Shown: positions 19,018 to 28,535, counted from the first letter of the stretch. The stretch: DNA of 64,000 nucleotides from CAXBNB01 sp040151475 (GCF_040151475.1 NZ_JBDKWG010000111.1:42222-106221); one strand, 5' to 3'. Numbers and translations are program-made. Notes: generated by a model from the sequence alone, not told the origin.

Positions 19018-19554
19018 CTATTCGTCAGAGTTCATGATTTCTCTTAGTATGCTGGATGCCAACCTCATTTGTTTTTCAACCATAGTTTCGGAGATGTTTA
19101 ATTTTGAGGCTATTTCCTTATTGGTCAAATTGGTGTGTATTTTCAGAATAAACACTTCCCTTCTTTTTGGAGGCAATTGAGCAATGGCTGCATCAAATTG
19201 CCTGGCTGCTTCTTCAAAATAAAAATTATTGTTTTCACTTAGCTTTTGTAATATAAGACCCTCATTATTTTCAGTTTCAATCCTCTTAGACCTGCTTTTT
19301 AGTACATCTATCGCTAAGTTTCTGGCTATTACAATTATATACCCCAAAATATTCTTTTCAGTATCTATTCCCGACCTGAACTTCCATAGTTTGACAAAAG
19401 TATCCTGTACAACTTCTTCGGCATCTTCTCTATTTGAAGTAATGCGGTAGGCTAAATTGAATATACGTATTGAATGAGCATCATACAATAATTTTAAGAC
19501 TCTCTTTTTTCCTTTTTTTAAACTCCGTATAAGTCTCTGATCTGAATTGTTCAC
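19018..19554 (-). CDS. ECF sigma factor (locus 2)
   Basis: 178 residues. The start is GTG: the frame is closed by a TAA four codons upstream and no ATG lies between. Region 2 is LKLLYDAHSIRIFNLAYRI...DAEEVVQDTFVKLWKF, and region 4 has the helix-turn-helix LTNKEIASKLNISETMVEKQM. It heads locus 2 and pairs with the FecR protein. It is shorter than the locus 1 sigma and clearly different in region 4, so separate promoter recognition is likely. Confidence 0.93.
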   Translation of the reverse strand: MNNSDQRLIRSLKKGKKRVLKLLYDAHSIRIFNLAYRITSNREDAEEVVQDTFVKLWKFRSGIDTEKNILGYIIVIARNLAIDVLKSRSKRIETENNEGLILQKLSENNNFYFEEAARQFDAAIAQLPPKRREVFILKIHTNLTNKEIASKLNISETMVEKQMRLASSILREIMNSDE

Positions 19555-19956
19555 TTCATAATTAGATTACTCAAACTATTGCGGCTTTCATAATTTTGGA
19601 TACAAATAACCAAACCTCTTTGCAACATATTCAATATTTTAAATATAAAATGAATATTCGAACTAAAATGAATAAATTTCAATAAAGGCTATCCTAAGAC
19701 TTTCAGAAAGAATAGGAGTTTTGGAGATTATAGAAAAGCAAATAATGCTAAAAGTGACACCTCTGTAAAAAAATATTTTTGTATCTGATTTAGTAGCTAT
19801 ACTGACTGTATTAAGCCATTTTCATTTCATTATTCATAAATAGCATTTTTCATCGACCATATTTCAGTCCGTTATCTGTACATATAATTTAAATGCTGCA
19901 ACACTCTTTCAAATCAAATCACTATGTGATACGTTTGTATAGAAATTTGATAAGTT
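19555..19956. other. 402-bp divergent intergenic region
   Basis: A+T-rich DNA between the divergent locus 2 sigma gene and the next plus-strand gene; it must hold both promoters. A TAnnTTTG match on the plus strand (TATTTTTG, 19774-19781) has no good -33 partner at the expected spacing. A short imperfect hairpin around TCCTA...TAGGA (about 19690-19715) is the only fold seen. No ORF, repeat or RNA gene is recognisable. Confidence 0.5.
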
Positions 19957-21375
19957 ATGGATTCATCATTTAAGATACTCACCACCAAGGAAAAAGCATT
20001 AACCATTAATCTAAATGAGAAAATCTACGGAACCCTTGCTGAAATAGGTGCAGGACAGGAAGTGGCCATGAATTTTTTCAAAGCAGGTGCAGCTTCCGGA
20101 AGCATTGCAAAAACTATGTCGGCTTATGACATGACATTTTCTGATGCCATATATGGTGAAAGTGAAAGGTACGTATGCCAGGATAAGTTGTACAAAATGC
20201 TGGACAAGGAATATCACTTACTATCCGAAAGGCTTCACATTCGCGGAAAAAGAACGAATTTCTTTGCCTATGCCAACACCGTGGAGGCACTCAACTATAA
20301 AAAGACTAACAACGGGCATGGATGGATCGGTTTGAGATTTCAATTGCATCCTAACACTGCTCCCAACGATTGTATTCTTCATGTGGTGTTAAAAGACAAT
20401 GATGCCCTTTGGCAACAGGAGGTGCTTGGCAAAGTAGGTGTCAATCTCATTTATGGTTGTTATCACTATTCCGATCCTGAGGAACTGATTAATTCTCTTA
20501 TTGACAATTTCAGTAAAGACCGCATAGAGATAGACATGTTCAGGTTGAAAGGGCCGGATTTTCATCATGTGGACAACAGGCTTATGAGCCTTCTTCTGGT
20601 AAAACAGGGACTGACACAGGCCACTATGTTTGATCAAAACGGAAAAGTTCAACAACCGTCAGAAGCATTGTACAAAAAGAATATTTTGGTGCTTAGAGGC
20701 AGGTTTAGACCAGTAACCTATGTTACAGTGGATATGTTCTTAACAAGTCTAAAACATTTCAAAAAATATACGCAGGCGGAGAAAAAAGATGTTGTGGTAT
20801 TAGCAGAACTCACTCTGAACGACCTTTCTTCTCAGGGAGAAATTGACGAAGCTGATTTCCTTGATCGGGTAGATTTACTTTGCTCATTGGGGCAAACGGT
20901 ATTAATTTCAAATTACCCAGAGCACTATAAACTCTCAACATACCTCAATCAGTTTACCAAAAACTCTCAGGTCGCATTTATACTAGGCATCAACAATCTT
21001 GCATTGTTATTTCAAGAAACGTATTACAAAAATTTAAAGGGAGGAATACTGGAGGCATTTGGAAAACTGTTTTTGGGGAATGTAAAACTGCTGGTATATC
21101 CAAGCCTGAAAGAAGAAGATGGAGAAGGGCTAAACACCTGTGCTAGTTTTACTCCTGCAGAAAACCTCAAGCACCTTTATGAGCATTTATATAGCAATGG
21201 TTGCATACAAGATATTCCGAATGCCAGGGTGGAAAACCTCAAAATAATTTCAGACGATGTACTTGCTCTAATAAGGAAAGGCAATACTGGTTGGGAAAAA
21301 TTTGTACCACATAAAGTGGCAGACACCATAAAAAAGCAATGCATGTTTGACTACCCCTGCAAAGTGTCTGAATAA
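19957..21375 (+). CDS. Conserved soluble protein of unknown function (Bacteroidota 470-residue family)
   Basis: 472 residues with no signal peptide or membrane segment. I recognise the family from its conserved blocks (NLNEKIYGTLAEIGAGQEVA at the start, KTMSAYDMTFSDAIYG, VNLIYGCYHY, KNILVLRGRFRPVTYV, TVLISNYPEHYKL, LGINNL and a late GGILEAFGKLF). Database copies often carry names such as nicotinate-nucleotide adenylyltransferase or TonB-dependent receptor. Neither fits: there is no HxGH nucleotidyl-transfer motif and no barrel. The function is unknown. It converges on the next gene with a 7-bp gap. Confidence 0.8.
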   Translation: MDSSFKILTTKEKALTINLNEKIYGTLAEIGAGQEVAMNFFKAGAASGSIAKTMSAYDMTFSDAIYGESERYVCQDKLYKMLDKEYHLLSERLHIRGKRTNFFAYANTVEALNYKKTNNGHGWIGLRFQLHPNTAPNDCILHVVLKDNDALWQQEVLGKVGVNLIYGCYHYSDPEELINSLIDNFSKDRIEIDMFRLKGPDFHHVDNRLMSLLLVKQGLTQATMFDQNGKVQQPSEALYKKNILVLRGRFRPVTYVTVDMFLTSLKHFKKYTQAEKKDVVVLAELTLNDLSSQGEIDEADFLDRVDLLCSLGQTVLISNYPEHYKLSTYLNQFTKNSQVAFILGINNLALLFQETYYKNLKGGILEAFGKLFLGNVKLLVYPSLKEEDGEGLNTCASFTPAENLKHLYEHLYSNGCIQDIPNARVENLKIISDDVLALIRKGNTGWEKFVPHKVADTIKKQCMFDYPCKVSE

Positions 21376-21382
21376 TAATTAG

Positions 21383-22639
21383 TCAGGTTTTTTGTTTTTT
21401 CTTTTTAGCAGCAGGAAATAAAATATTATTCAGGATTAATCTATATCCGGGTGAATTGGGGTGTAAATTAAGATCGGTAGGTTCCTCACTTACAAAATGC
21501 TGGTAGTCCTCCGGATCATGCCCTCCATAGAATGTCCAGAATCCCTTCCCAAATACTCCATGTATATATTTTGCTTCGTCAATGGACTTGGTTTCTCCCA
21601 TTATCACAACATCGGGTTTTACCAGTTTATTCTTAAAAGAAGTAGTTTGGCCCATAAATCCTTTAATGATATGTTCATGATTTTGGGTAAGCATCGTAGG
21701 AATCGGATCCCATTTTGCCGAGAATTCAAACAATGAGAAATAATCGTTTTGTTCTGTCAATCCTCTCTGCGTTGGAGCTGTATCAATATCTGAAAACTCG
21801 TAGATGTATGGATTGAGCTCCAACTTAAAGTTTTCGAATGCAAAAGTCCTGGTAAAATCGAGCTTGGACTGAGCCTGAGGATCCATTCTATCTCCATCAA
21901 ACATAGGTTCGCAGATATCCACTCCTTCGGCTGCCAAAGCAATATCGTAAGTATCGGTGGCTGAACACATGGCAAACAAAAAACCTCCACTGGCTACATA
22001 CGCCTGTATTTTCTTTACTATATTCAATTTAAGGTGAGAAACCTTACTAAAGCCATGCTTACGGGCAGAAGCTTCATACTCCTGCTGCTGCTGCTGATAC
22101 CATGGGTAATGCTGAAATGATCGATAAAAACGTCCATATTGTCCGGTAAAGTCCTCATGATGCAAATGAAGCCAATCGTACTTTGGCAACTCATCATACA
22201 TCAACTCATCATCAAAGATTACATCATAAGGGATTTCGGCATAAGTCAAAACCAAAGTCACAGCATCATCCCACGGTTGCTTGCTTTTAGGAGAATAAAC
22301 AGCAATTTTTGGAACTTTCTCCAGCTTCATTGCATCCATATTGGATGAAGGGCTTGATATCTCCGTCAGTATCTGATTGGCTTCCGCATCAGATATCACC
22401 TGATAACTGACTCCTCTTATTATGAGCTCATTCTCAAAATTCTGATAGTATTTGAACATAAAACTACCTCCACGGTAGTTTAGCAGCCAGTCAACTTCTA
22501 TGTCATTTTGTAACACCCAATAAGATATCCCATAAGCCTTGAGATGGTCGGACTGTGAATTGTCCATAGGAATCAAAATACTGGAAGCATTCAGGCTTAA
22601 CGAAATACATACGAAAATTATCACCAACAACTTTTTCAT
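21383..22639 (-). CDS. Exported conserved protein, 'asparagine synthetase B' by database label only
   Basis: 418 residues from an ATG preceded by AGAGGAAAA, a rare good ribosome-binding site here; the longer open frame upstream is not signal-like. The signal peptide is MKKLLVIIFVCISLSLNA. The conserved blocks GGSFMFKYYQNFENELIIRG, KIAVYSPKSKQPWDDAVTLV, WLHLHHEDFTGQYGRF and GGFLFAMCSATDTYDIALAA define a Bacteroidota family with a GATase-like fold (LFAMCSATD resembles a nucleophile elbow). It lacks the AsnB synthetase domain and is exported, so asparagine synthesis is unlikely. A run of five glutamines (CTG repeats near 22085) is a local oddity. Confidence 0.75.
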   Translation of the reverse strand: MKKLLVIIFVCISLSLNASSILIPMDNSQSDHLKAYGISYWVLQNDIEVDWLLNYRGGSFMFKYYQNFENELIIRGVSYQVISDAEANQILTEISSPSSNMDAMKLEKVPKIAVYSPKSKQPWDDAVTLVLTYAEIPYDVIFDDELMYDELPKYDWLHLHHEDFTGQYGRFYRSFQHYPWYQQQQQEYEASARKHGFSKVSHLKLNIVKKIQAYVASGGFLFAMCSATDTYDIALAAEGVDICEPMFDGDRMDPQAQSKLDFTRTFAFENFKLELNPYIYEFSDIDTAPTQRGLTEQNDYFSLFEFSAKWDPIPTMLTQNHEHIIKGFMGQTTSFKNKLVKPDVVIMGETKSIDEAKYIHGVFGKGFWTFYGGHDPEDYQHFVSEEPTDLNLHPNSPGYRLILNNILFPAAKKKKQKT

Positions 22640-22814
22640 TTTTCCTCTTGGCTTTTGTCCTCTACTCCTTTTTTTAAGTAGTTCGAAATTAAACGGAATA
22701 ATAGTAAAATTGATATGTAAGCAACAAAATTCGTGAATAATATATTTTAATGGATCAATGATCATCTTTTATCCTTCAGGTTACGTAATATTGGCTATTA
22801 ACTTTGAATGCTTC

Positions 22815-24053
22815 ATGAACTATGTCGAAAATATAAAAGAAGGGGTTAAGTCGATTGTTAGCAATAAGCTCCGTACAACACTTACTGCTATGATTATAGC
22901 CATTGGAATTACATCTCTGGTGAGCATTCTTACAGCTATAGATGGAATCCAATCTTCTATAGACAGTAGTTTTTCTCAGCTAGGTTCTAATACTTTTTAT
23001 ATTTCAGATAAAAGAGTTGATCGAAGTACAAAACAAGGAGTTTCTGAAAAAAAATATCCTCCTATAGTATATATTCAGGCAAAAAAATTCATTTCTGAAT
23101 ATGATGCTGATGGTATATGCTCGGTGAATTCAACCGTAACCTGGAATGCTGAAGTAAAACGAAATTCCAAAATAACCAATCCCAATATTCCCATAAAGTG
23201 CGGAGATATCAACTATCTGGCTGTAGAAGGTTACAATCTGGACCAGGGACGAAACTTTTCAGGTTTTGAACAACAAAACGGTGCAAATGTAGCCCTAATA
23301 GGAACTGAAATAGTTGATGCACTATACATAAGCAATGAAAATCCATTGAATACCACCATTTCCCTTTTAGGAAATAAATTCAAGGTAATAGGGGTACTGG
23401 AGAAACAGGGAAACTCAGGGGGAAACTCTAGTGCAGACAGAGCCATCATTGTTCCGATGGAAACGGGGAGAAAAATTGCTCAGGGCAGATCATTGAGTTA
23501 TAATATTGGTGTAGCAGTAAAAGATCCTACTAAAATTGATGTCACTATAGGAGAGGCTACCGGGCTTATGAAGGCAATCAGAAAAGATTTGCCGGGTAGT
23601 GACAACTCTTTTGACATAAGAAAAAGACAATCTCTTGCTGAAAAACTCGAAGAAATTACCGGATACTTAAGACTTGGTGGGTTTACCATTGGCTTTATTA
23701 CATTAATCGGAGCATCTATTGGGTTAATGAATATAATGCTGGTATCGGTAACGGAAAGGACACGCGAAATTGGAGTGAGAAAGGCACTCGGTGCAACTCC
23801 ACGAAATATAAGGCAACAATTTCTCCTTGAAGCACTCGTTATTACACAACTGGGAGGAGTCACCGGAATATTACTGGGAATAGTCATTGGCAATGTGATT
23901 TCAACATTTCTAAACCCAGGCACCTTTGTTATTCCCTGGCTTTGGATCGTATGTGGTTTCGGTATTGGTGTGGTAGTTGGTTTACTGTCAGGATATCTCC
24001 CTGCGCATAAAGCTTCCAAACTAGACCCTATCGAATCTCTTAGATTTGAATGA
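22815..24053 (+). CDS. MacB/FtsX-type ABC transporter permease
   Basis: 412 residues from the ATG of MNYVENIKEG. Layout: first transmembrane helix about 20-45 (LRTTLTAMIIAIGITSLVSILTAI), a large periplasmic MacB_PCD domain (about 50-285) and three helices in the C-terminal FtsX domain, with TREIGVRKALGATPRNIRQQF, the hallmark coupling segment. Such permeases pair with a LolD/MacB-like ATPase and act in export or lipoprotein handling. No ATPase gene is adjacent, so the partner must be encoded elsewhere. Confidence 0.9.
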   Translation: MNYVENIKEGVKSIVSNKLRTTLTAMIIAIGITSLVSILTAIDGIQSSIDSSFSQLGSNTFYISDKRVDRSTKQGVSEKKYPPIVYIQAKKFISEYDADGICSVNSTVTWNAEVKRNSKITNPNIPIKCGDINYLAVEGYNLDQGRNFSGFEQQNGANVALIGTEIVDALYISNENPLNTTISLLGNKFKVIGVLEKQGNSGGNSSADRAIIVPMETGRKIAQGRSLSYNIGVAVKDPTKIDVTIGEATGLMKAIRKDLPGSDNSFDIRKRQSLAEKLEEITGYLRLGGFTIGFITLIGASIGLMNIMLVSVTERTREIGVRKALGATPRNIRQQFLLEALVITQLGGVTGILLGIVIGNVISTFLNPGTFVIPWLWIVCGFGIGVVVGLLSGYLPAHKASKLDPIESLRFE

Positions 24054-24132
24054 TCACAATAATTTGCGATATTTAAGTTTTATTTATGCTATGTGAAGGT
24101 TTTTTGACAAACGACTAAACACCACCCTGTAC

Positions 24133-24906
24133 GTGAAAAAATTTTTACTCATCTTTATCCTTTTTAATCCGCTTGGCCTTAAAGCTCAGGAAACACTTAT
24201 TACCGGGGTTTATCAAGGACATAGCCTGTATATAAAAAACCCCTACAACAAAGAATTGGGTAAGTTTTGCATCAACTCTGTTAAAGTCAATCATCGCGAA
24301 ATCAATATAGACCTGAAGCTGTCTGCCTTAAAGCTGGATTTTAAAGAATGGGATCTTTTCACTCCGGTTGTGATAAGAGTTTACCACGATGAAGCCTGCA
24401 AACCCAGATTCGTAAATCCGGAAGCCATTCTTTTCCACAGTTCATTCAAATATGACTCGCTTTTCATTTCAGATTCACTAATAATGTGGCACACGAAAGG
24501 AGACAAAAGAGAAGGACTATACACAATAGAAAAATTAGCGGATTCTTATTGGGATGAAGTGTCCACAATCAAGGCTAAAGGTGACTTTGAAGGAGCTGAC
24601 TATATCTACTTTCCAGAATATGATGTTGGAGGAAATAAATATCGAATCAAATATTCACTACCAAACGGAAGGTTTTTATATTCTAAAGAATTAGAAATTT
24701 TTCATTACAATGAACCTATCACCTTTACACCCAAGTCCGTCACGGACATCATTACACTATCCAGACATTCAGACTATGAAATCATGGATCTTGAAGGCAA
24801 TGTAATTCTCAGTGGTTCGGGCAAAGTAATTCCACTGAGGCGATTGAAAAAAGGTGATTACATGATTTATCTGGAAGGCTACTCAGATAATTTCATCAAG
24901 AAGTAG
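24133..24906 (+). CDS. Exported protein of unknown function
   Basis: 257 residues starting at GTG (no ATG near the start). The signal peptide is VKKFLLIFILFNPLGLKAQ. The mature part opens with ETLITGVYQGHSLYIKNPY, a pattern seen in Bacteroidota proteins that begin with a T9SS-type FQG/YQG motif, and ends with a beta-rich segment (SDYEIMDLEGNVILSGSGKVI, PLRRLKKGDYMIYLEG) that resembles the T9SS type A sorting domain in layout. I infer an envelope or secreted protein, possibly a T9SS client. It stands 79 bp downstream of the permease gene and may be co-transcribed. Confidence 0.7.
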   Translation: MKKFLLIFILFNPLGLKAQETLITGVYQGHSLYIKNPYNKELGKFCINSVKVNHREINIDLKLSALKLDFKEWDLFTPVVIRVYHDEACKPRFVNPEAILFHSSFKYDSLFISDSLIMWHTKGDKREGLYTIEKLADSYWDEVSTIKAKGDFEGADYIYFPEYDVGGNKYRIKYSLPNGRFLYSKELEIFHYNEPITFTPKSVTDIITLSRHSDYEIMDLEGNVILSGSGKVIPLRRLKKGDYMIYLEGYSDNFIKK

Positions 24907-24913
24907 CGATCAA

Positions 24914-26305
24914 CTAGTTGATAAGGGAAATTCCAAAGAAATTGCTTAGCACCACCAGTACGAACAATACTCCAAGAACAACAGGGCAAAAATAGCTAAT
25001 GGTGAAATCCAGAAACTTCTGAACAAAAGAACCTTCATATGCCGGATAACCTTCTGACAATTCAGCATTAAGGTTTTTGGTTTTCCAGATGTGTGCAGCA
25101 AAAAACACAATTAGACATCCACCAAGGAGCAATAATATATCGGCCAAGTGTCCAAAAAACGTCATAAAATCAGTAGGAGACTCAGCTCCTATATAAGTAA
25201 TAAAGTTGGAGAAAAAAGCACTATATCCATTACCTAGCATTGAAGGAATACCAGCAACGAATATGATTATAGATGTAACTATCACTGCTCTATTTCTCTT
25301 GATGCCATACTCATCCACCGCATAAGAAACCGGTACCTCTAGTAGAGAAACCGTAGAAGTAAGCGCAGCAAACGAAAGTAACAAAAAGAAAAATGAACCC
25401 ACTACGATCCCCAACACTGGCCCCAATGATTGAAAAACCTGAGGAAGAGTGACGAATATAAGTCCTGCCCCACCTTGTATATTTGACATATCTCCTCCGG
25501 AATTATAAGACACCAATGGAAACATCATCAAACCAGCTATAAAAGCAATCCCTACATCAAACATAGTAATATAGGCTGCTGAAGAGACTATATTTTCTTT
25601 TTTAGATAAATAGCTACCATAGGTAATCAAAGCACCCATCCCTAAAGACAAAGAGAAAAATGCTTGTCGCAATGCCCCTCCTATAACCCTAAGGTTCAAC
25701 TCAGAAAAATCTGGTACAAGATAATATTTAACTCCTGTCATTGCATTTGGCAATGTGAAAGAATACAGAACCAAACCAAGTATCATAATGATAAGTGTCG
25801 GCATCAATATTTTAGCTGCTCTTTCTATTCCACCTGAAACCCCTCTGGACACTATATAAGCTGTCACCAGCATAAAAATAATACCGTAAAGCCCGACTTT
25901 TCCTATATCAGAAACAAATCCTCCAAAATTTGACCCTATATCAAAATTGCCCTGAATCATCTCTATAAAATAGCCGAAAGCCCAACCGGCCACAACATTG
26001 TAGAAAGACAGAATTACTACTCCTGCCAGAATACCAAGCATCCCTACAACCTTCCATTTCTTAAAACCCAAATCTGTAAAAGCACCTACGGCGTTCTTTT
26101 CTGTTTTCCGGCCTATTGCTATTTCTGTCACCATTACCGGAAAGCAAAGTACAAAACAAAAAACAAGGTATAACATTACAAAAGCAGCACCTCCTCCGGC
26201 TTCTACCTCAAAAGGAAACTTCCAGATGTTTCCCAGTCCAACTGCTGATCCTGCTGCTGCAAGTATAAATCCTAGTTTGTTGCTAAATGCGCCCCTTGAT
26301 GCCAT
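24914..26305 (-). CDS. Sodium-dependent transporter of the NSS (SNF/LeuT) family
   Basis: 463 residues. It opens with the NSS signature RGAFSNKLGFILAAAGSAVGLGNIWKFPFEVEAGGGAAFVML (shown in parts: GSAVGLGNIWKFP is the unwound TM1 sodium/substrate site). About eleven to twelve membrane helices follow, including the TM6 segment QAFFSLSLGMGALITYGSYL and TM8 SFAALTSTVSLLEV, which supply the second sodium site. It probably imports an amino acid with sodium; the exact substrate is not predictable. It converges on the preceding gene with a 7-bp gap. Confidence 0.93.
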   Translation of the reverse strand: MASRGAFSNKLGFILAAAGSAVGLGNIWKFPFEVEAGGGAAFVMLYLVFCFVLCFPVMVTEIAIGRKTEKNAVGAFTDLGFKKWKVVGMLGILAGVVILSFYNVVAGWAFGYFIEMIQGNFDIGSNFGGFVSDIGKVGLYGIIFMLVTAYIVSRGVSGGIERAAKILMPTLIIMILGLVLYSFTLPNAMTGVKYYLVPDFSELNLRVIGGALRQAFFSLSLGMGALITYGSYLSKKENIVSSAAYITMFDVGIAFIAGLMMFPLVSYNSGGDMSNIQGGAGLIFVTLPQVFQSLGPVLGIVVGSFFFLLLSFAALTSTVSLLEVPVSYAVDEYGIKRNRAVIVTSIIIFVAGIPSMLGNGYSAFFSNFITYIGAESPTDFMTFFGHLADILLLLGGCLIVFFAAHIWKTKNLNAELSEGYPAYEGSFVQKFLDFTISYFCPVVLGVLFVLVVLSNFFGISLIN

Positions 26306-26418
26306 AATATGAGTTTAGGTTTTGAGGCATAAATATATAGGAGTAGAAAGCAATTGGCAATATTCAATTGATAAATATGAAAACCCGATGATAAAGGGAC
26401 ACTATGTACTACGGCAAT

Positions 26419-27480
26419 TTAAAATTGATAGAATTTCACATCACCATAACTGGAGGTCACAGATATTTCACCTCCAGTGCCATTACCCATTTTTCCTTTG
26501 TATTCGCTTTTGAAATCTTCTTTTACTTTATAGCTAAAGTCTAAATCGATACCTGAGTAATTAAGCTCGCAAAACTTCAAACTGGCATCAACAGTAGCAT
26601 TTGTTCCTTTTTCAAATCCAATTTTAAACGAACCAAATTTTCCTTTTAGATGAATTTTCTTGAAATCCTTGGACACCTCAGTTACCTTAAATCCTCCCGA
26701 ATATGAAGTTTCCAGTTCCATTGAATTGTACAACTTATCAACCGTAAATTCTGAAAAATCTACACTCCCTACAACATTCACCAATTCGCCAATACTGACA
26801 TCACCGTATTTACAGATAAGGTCAAGGGAATTAGCCCTTTCAATTGATACATCAGAATATCCCTGCTCAAATTTTACATTACCGAGCTCCTCTACTTCCA
26901 CATCGGAATATTTGATAGTGAGTTCACCGCTTTTCATCAGATCAATTTCTCCATCACCGAATGAAATTTTAACCTCTGACTGTCCAGTTAATTTATCGGC
27001 TTTGAGTTCTCCATAGGAAACATCTAAATCTAAATTCCCGGAAAAATCGGCCAAATAAGTCTCTCCAAAGCTGTTTTTCAATTTCAAACTATTTGACATG
27101 GGCATATTGACCAAATAATTGATTTCAAAGGTTTCAGAATTTTTATTATTCATATTTCCCTTAAGTTCAGTTATAAACTTTATAAGATTTCCACTATCAC
27201 TGATACTGATATCTATTTGATCTAAAATATTCTGAGCCCTTTCCTCATTCTTCCCTCTTGCTATCACTTCAATTTTAACATCGATCTGGCTTTTATTCCA
27301 GGTGTTAACATGTACCCTTCCAAATTTGTTGGTAATATCGAGAATGTGCTGTGTACCAACTGTATAGGATTTTTCTATTTTCTTACGCCTTTCCACATCA
27401 TCCCTTTCTTTTGCAATGCTTTGATTACTAAGAATGAAAATAGTTACAAGAAGTAATAATTTATATGTTGATTTTCTCAT
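26419..27480 (-). CDS. Exported DUF4097-like beta-helix protein
   Basis: 353 residues from the ATG of MRKSTYKLLLLVTIFILSNQSIA, a clear signal peptide; the frame continues upstream only to a TTG. The mature protein repeats short beta strands of the type VEVEELGNVKFEQGYSDVSI and SYGELKADKL, as in the DUF4097/putative adhesin fold, a stacked beta solenoid. Its start overlaps the anti-sigma gene by 20 bp, so the two are translationally coupled. Similar solenoid proteins commonly follow ECF sigma/anti-sigma genes in Bacteroidota and are thought to belong to the envelope-stress output. The precise role is unknown. Confidence 0.75.
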   Translation of the reverse strand: MRKSTYKLLLLVTIFILSNQSIAKERDDVERRKKIEKSYTVGTQHILDITNKFGRVHVNTWNKSQIDVKIEVIARGKNEERAQNILDQIDISISDSGNLIKFITELKGNMNNKNSETFEINYLVNMPMSNSLKLKNSFGETYLADFSGNLDLDVSYGELKADKLTGQSEVKISFGDGEIDLMKSGELTIKYSDVEVEELGNVKFEQGYSDVSIERANSLDLICKYGDVSIGELVNVVGSVDFSEFTVDKLYNSMELETSYSGGFKVTEVSKDFKKIHLKGKFGSFKIGFEKGTNATVDASLKFCELNYSGIDLDFSYKVKEDFKSEYKGKMGNGTGGEISVTSSYGDVKFYQF

Positions 27481-27991
27481 TACGCTCAATTTCTTTAATG
27501 TTTTTCAAAATATTTAACTGCTTGTTGAGGATATCTACCCTCAATTGCAAATTCATAATCATTGCACTGATTAACCTGTCATCCTCCTGATTGACTTTTA
27601 AGTTGCTTTTAAGCTCAGAATACATTGAATCCAGACCATTGATATCATTGAGTAGTTCCGGGTTATTAATGTCATAAGAGAGTATTTCCTGTTTCTTATC
27701 AGAAATCAACTGTGTATAGTAGTTCTCTACTTCAACAAGTTCCGAATTGTAACCATTTGAAGACAATTCATTTTCAGATGGTTCTTCATCTACTAAATTG
27801 CCTTTGAACAAAAGGGCTATTGTGCTGGCTAAAAAGACCAAAGCAGCTACTTTCCACAGCCAACTAAAATCGAAATGATTTTCTTTTTTTTCCAGCTTTG
27901 ATTCTATGCTGCTCCACAAGTCACTCCTGGGAATTTCCGCATCAAATCCTTCCCTGTTTTCCTTTATAAACTCTTCTAATCTATCTTTCAT
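27461..27991 (-). CDS. Putative membrane anti-sigma factor
   Basis: 176 residues. A charged cytoplasmic N-terminus (about 1-40) is followed by a single transmembrane helix (WLWKVAALVFLASTIALLF, about 45-64) and a helical periplasmic part rich in coiled-coil-like heptads (LISAMIMNLQLRVDILNKQLNIL). No zinc motif (HxxxCxxC) is present. The start overlaps the end of the sigma gene by 11 bp and the end overlaps the DUF4097-like gene, the arrangement of a sigma/anti-sigma/output operon. The anti-sigma role is inferred from position and topology. Confidence 0.7.
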   Translation of the reverse strand: MKDRLEEFIKENREGFDAEIPRSDLWSSIESKLEKKENHFDFSWLWKVAALVFLASTIALLFKGNLVDEEPSENELSSNGYNSELVEVENYYTQLISDKKQEILSYDINNPELLNDINGLDSMYSELKSNLKVNQEDDRLISAMIMNLQLRVDILNKQLNILKNIKEIERNEKINI

Positions 27992-28535
27992 AGCCGTATT
28001 TTTCTTTCAACATTATTCGAAGTTTCTTTTTTGCTCTGTTGTATTGAGATTTAGATGTAGATTCTGATATCTCCAATATATCCGCTATTTCTCTGTGGTC
28101 GTACCCTTCCAGTAGATACAAGGACAGCACTGTTCTAAAACCATCCGGCAACTCAGAAATAGTCAATTTTATTTGATTCACATCCAGGTCAGATAGTGTG
28201 TTATGCTCTTCATTCTCTTCTATTTCTCCATACTCATCAACATCACTAAAATCAAACTTATTCTTTCTCAACAAATTGAGAGAATTGTTAATTACAATCC
28301 GCTTTAACCATGATCCAAAAGTAGAATCCCCTCTATAACTGTCAAGGTTTTTGAATGCCGACACAAAAGATTCCTGCAGTATATCTTCAGCCTCTTCTAC
28401 ATTGTTAACAATCCTACAACTCACGTTTAACATCGCTTTGGAATATAGCTTATACAGTTCATACTGAGCAGTCCGGTCGTTGCTTCTGGCTTTTTCCACC
28501 CAATGAAAATGTAAGTCGGTATTTGTTGCTTCCAA
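27981..28535 (-). CDS. ECF sigma factor (stand-alone stress operon)
   Basis: 184 residues. The start must be TTG, because a TAA lies two codons upstream and the next ATG is 34 codons in, inside region 2. Region 2: AQYELYKLYSKAMLNVSCRI...EEAEDILQESFVSAF. Region 4 helix-turn-helix: YDHREIADILEISESTSKSQY. It resembles RpoE-like sigmas rather than the FecR-coupled pair in the left part of the window. First gene of a three-gene operon. Confidence 0.92.
   Translation of the reverse strand: MEATNTDLHFHWVEKARSNDRTAQYELYKLYSKAMLNVSCRIVNNVEEAEDILQESFVSAFKNLDSYRGDSTFGSWLKRIVINNSLNLLRKNKFDFSDVDEYGEIEENEEHNTLSDLDVNQIKLTISELPDGFRTVLSLYLLEGYDHREIADILEISESTSKSQYNRAKKKLRIMLKEKYGYER

Noticed and set aside
22078..22096. 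CTG trinucleotide repeat as a possible phase-variable tract
   Set aside because: It encodes five glutamines in frame; gain or loss of units would not shift the frame, and the tract is short.
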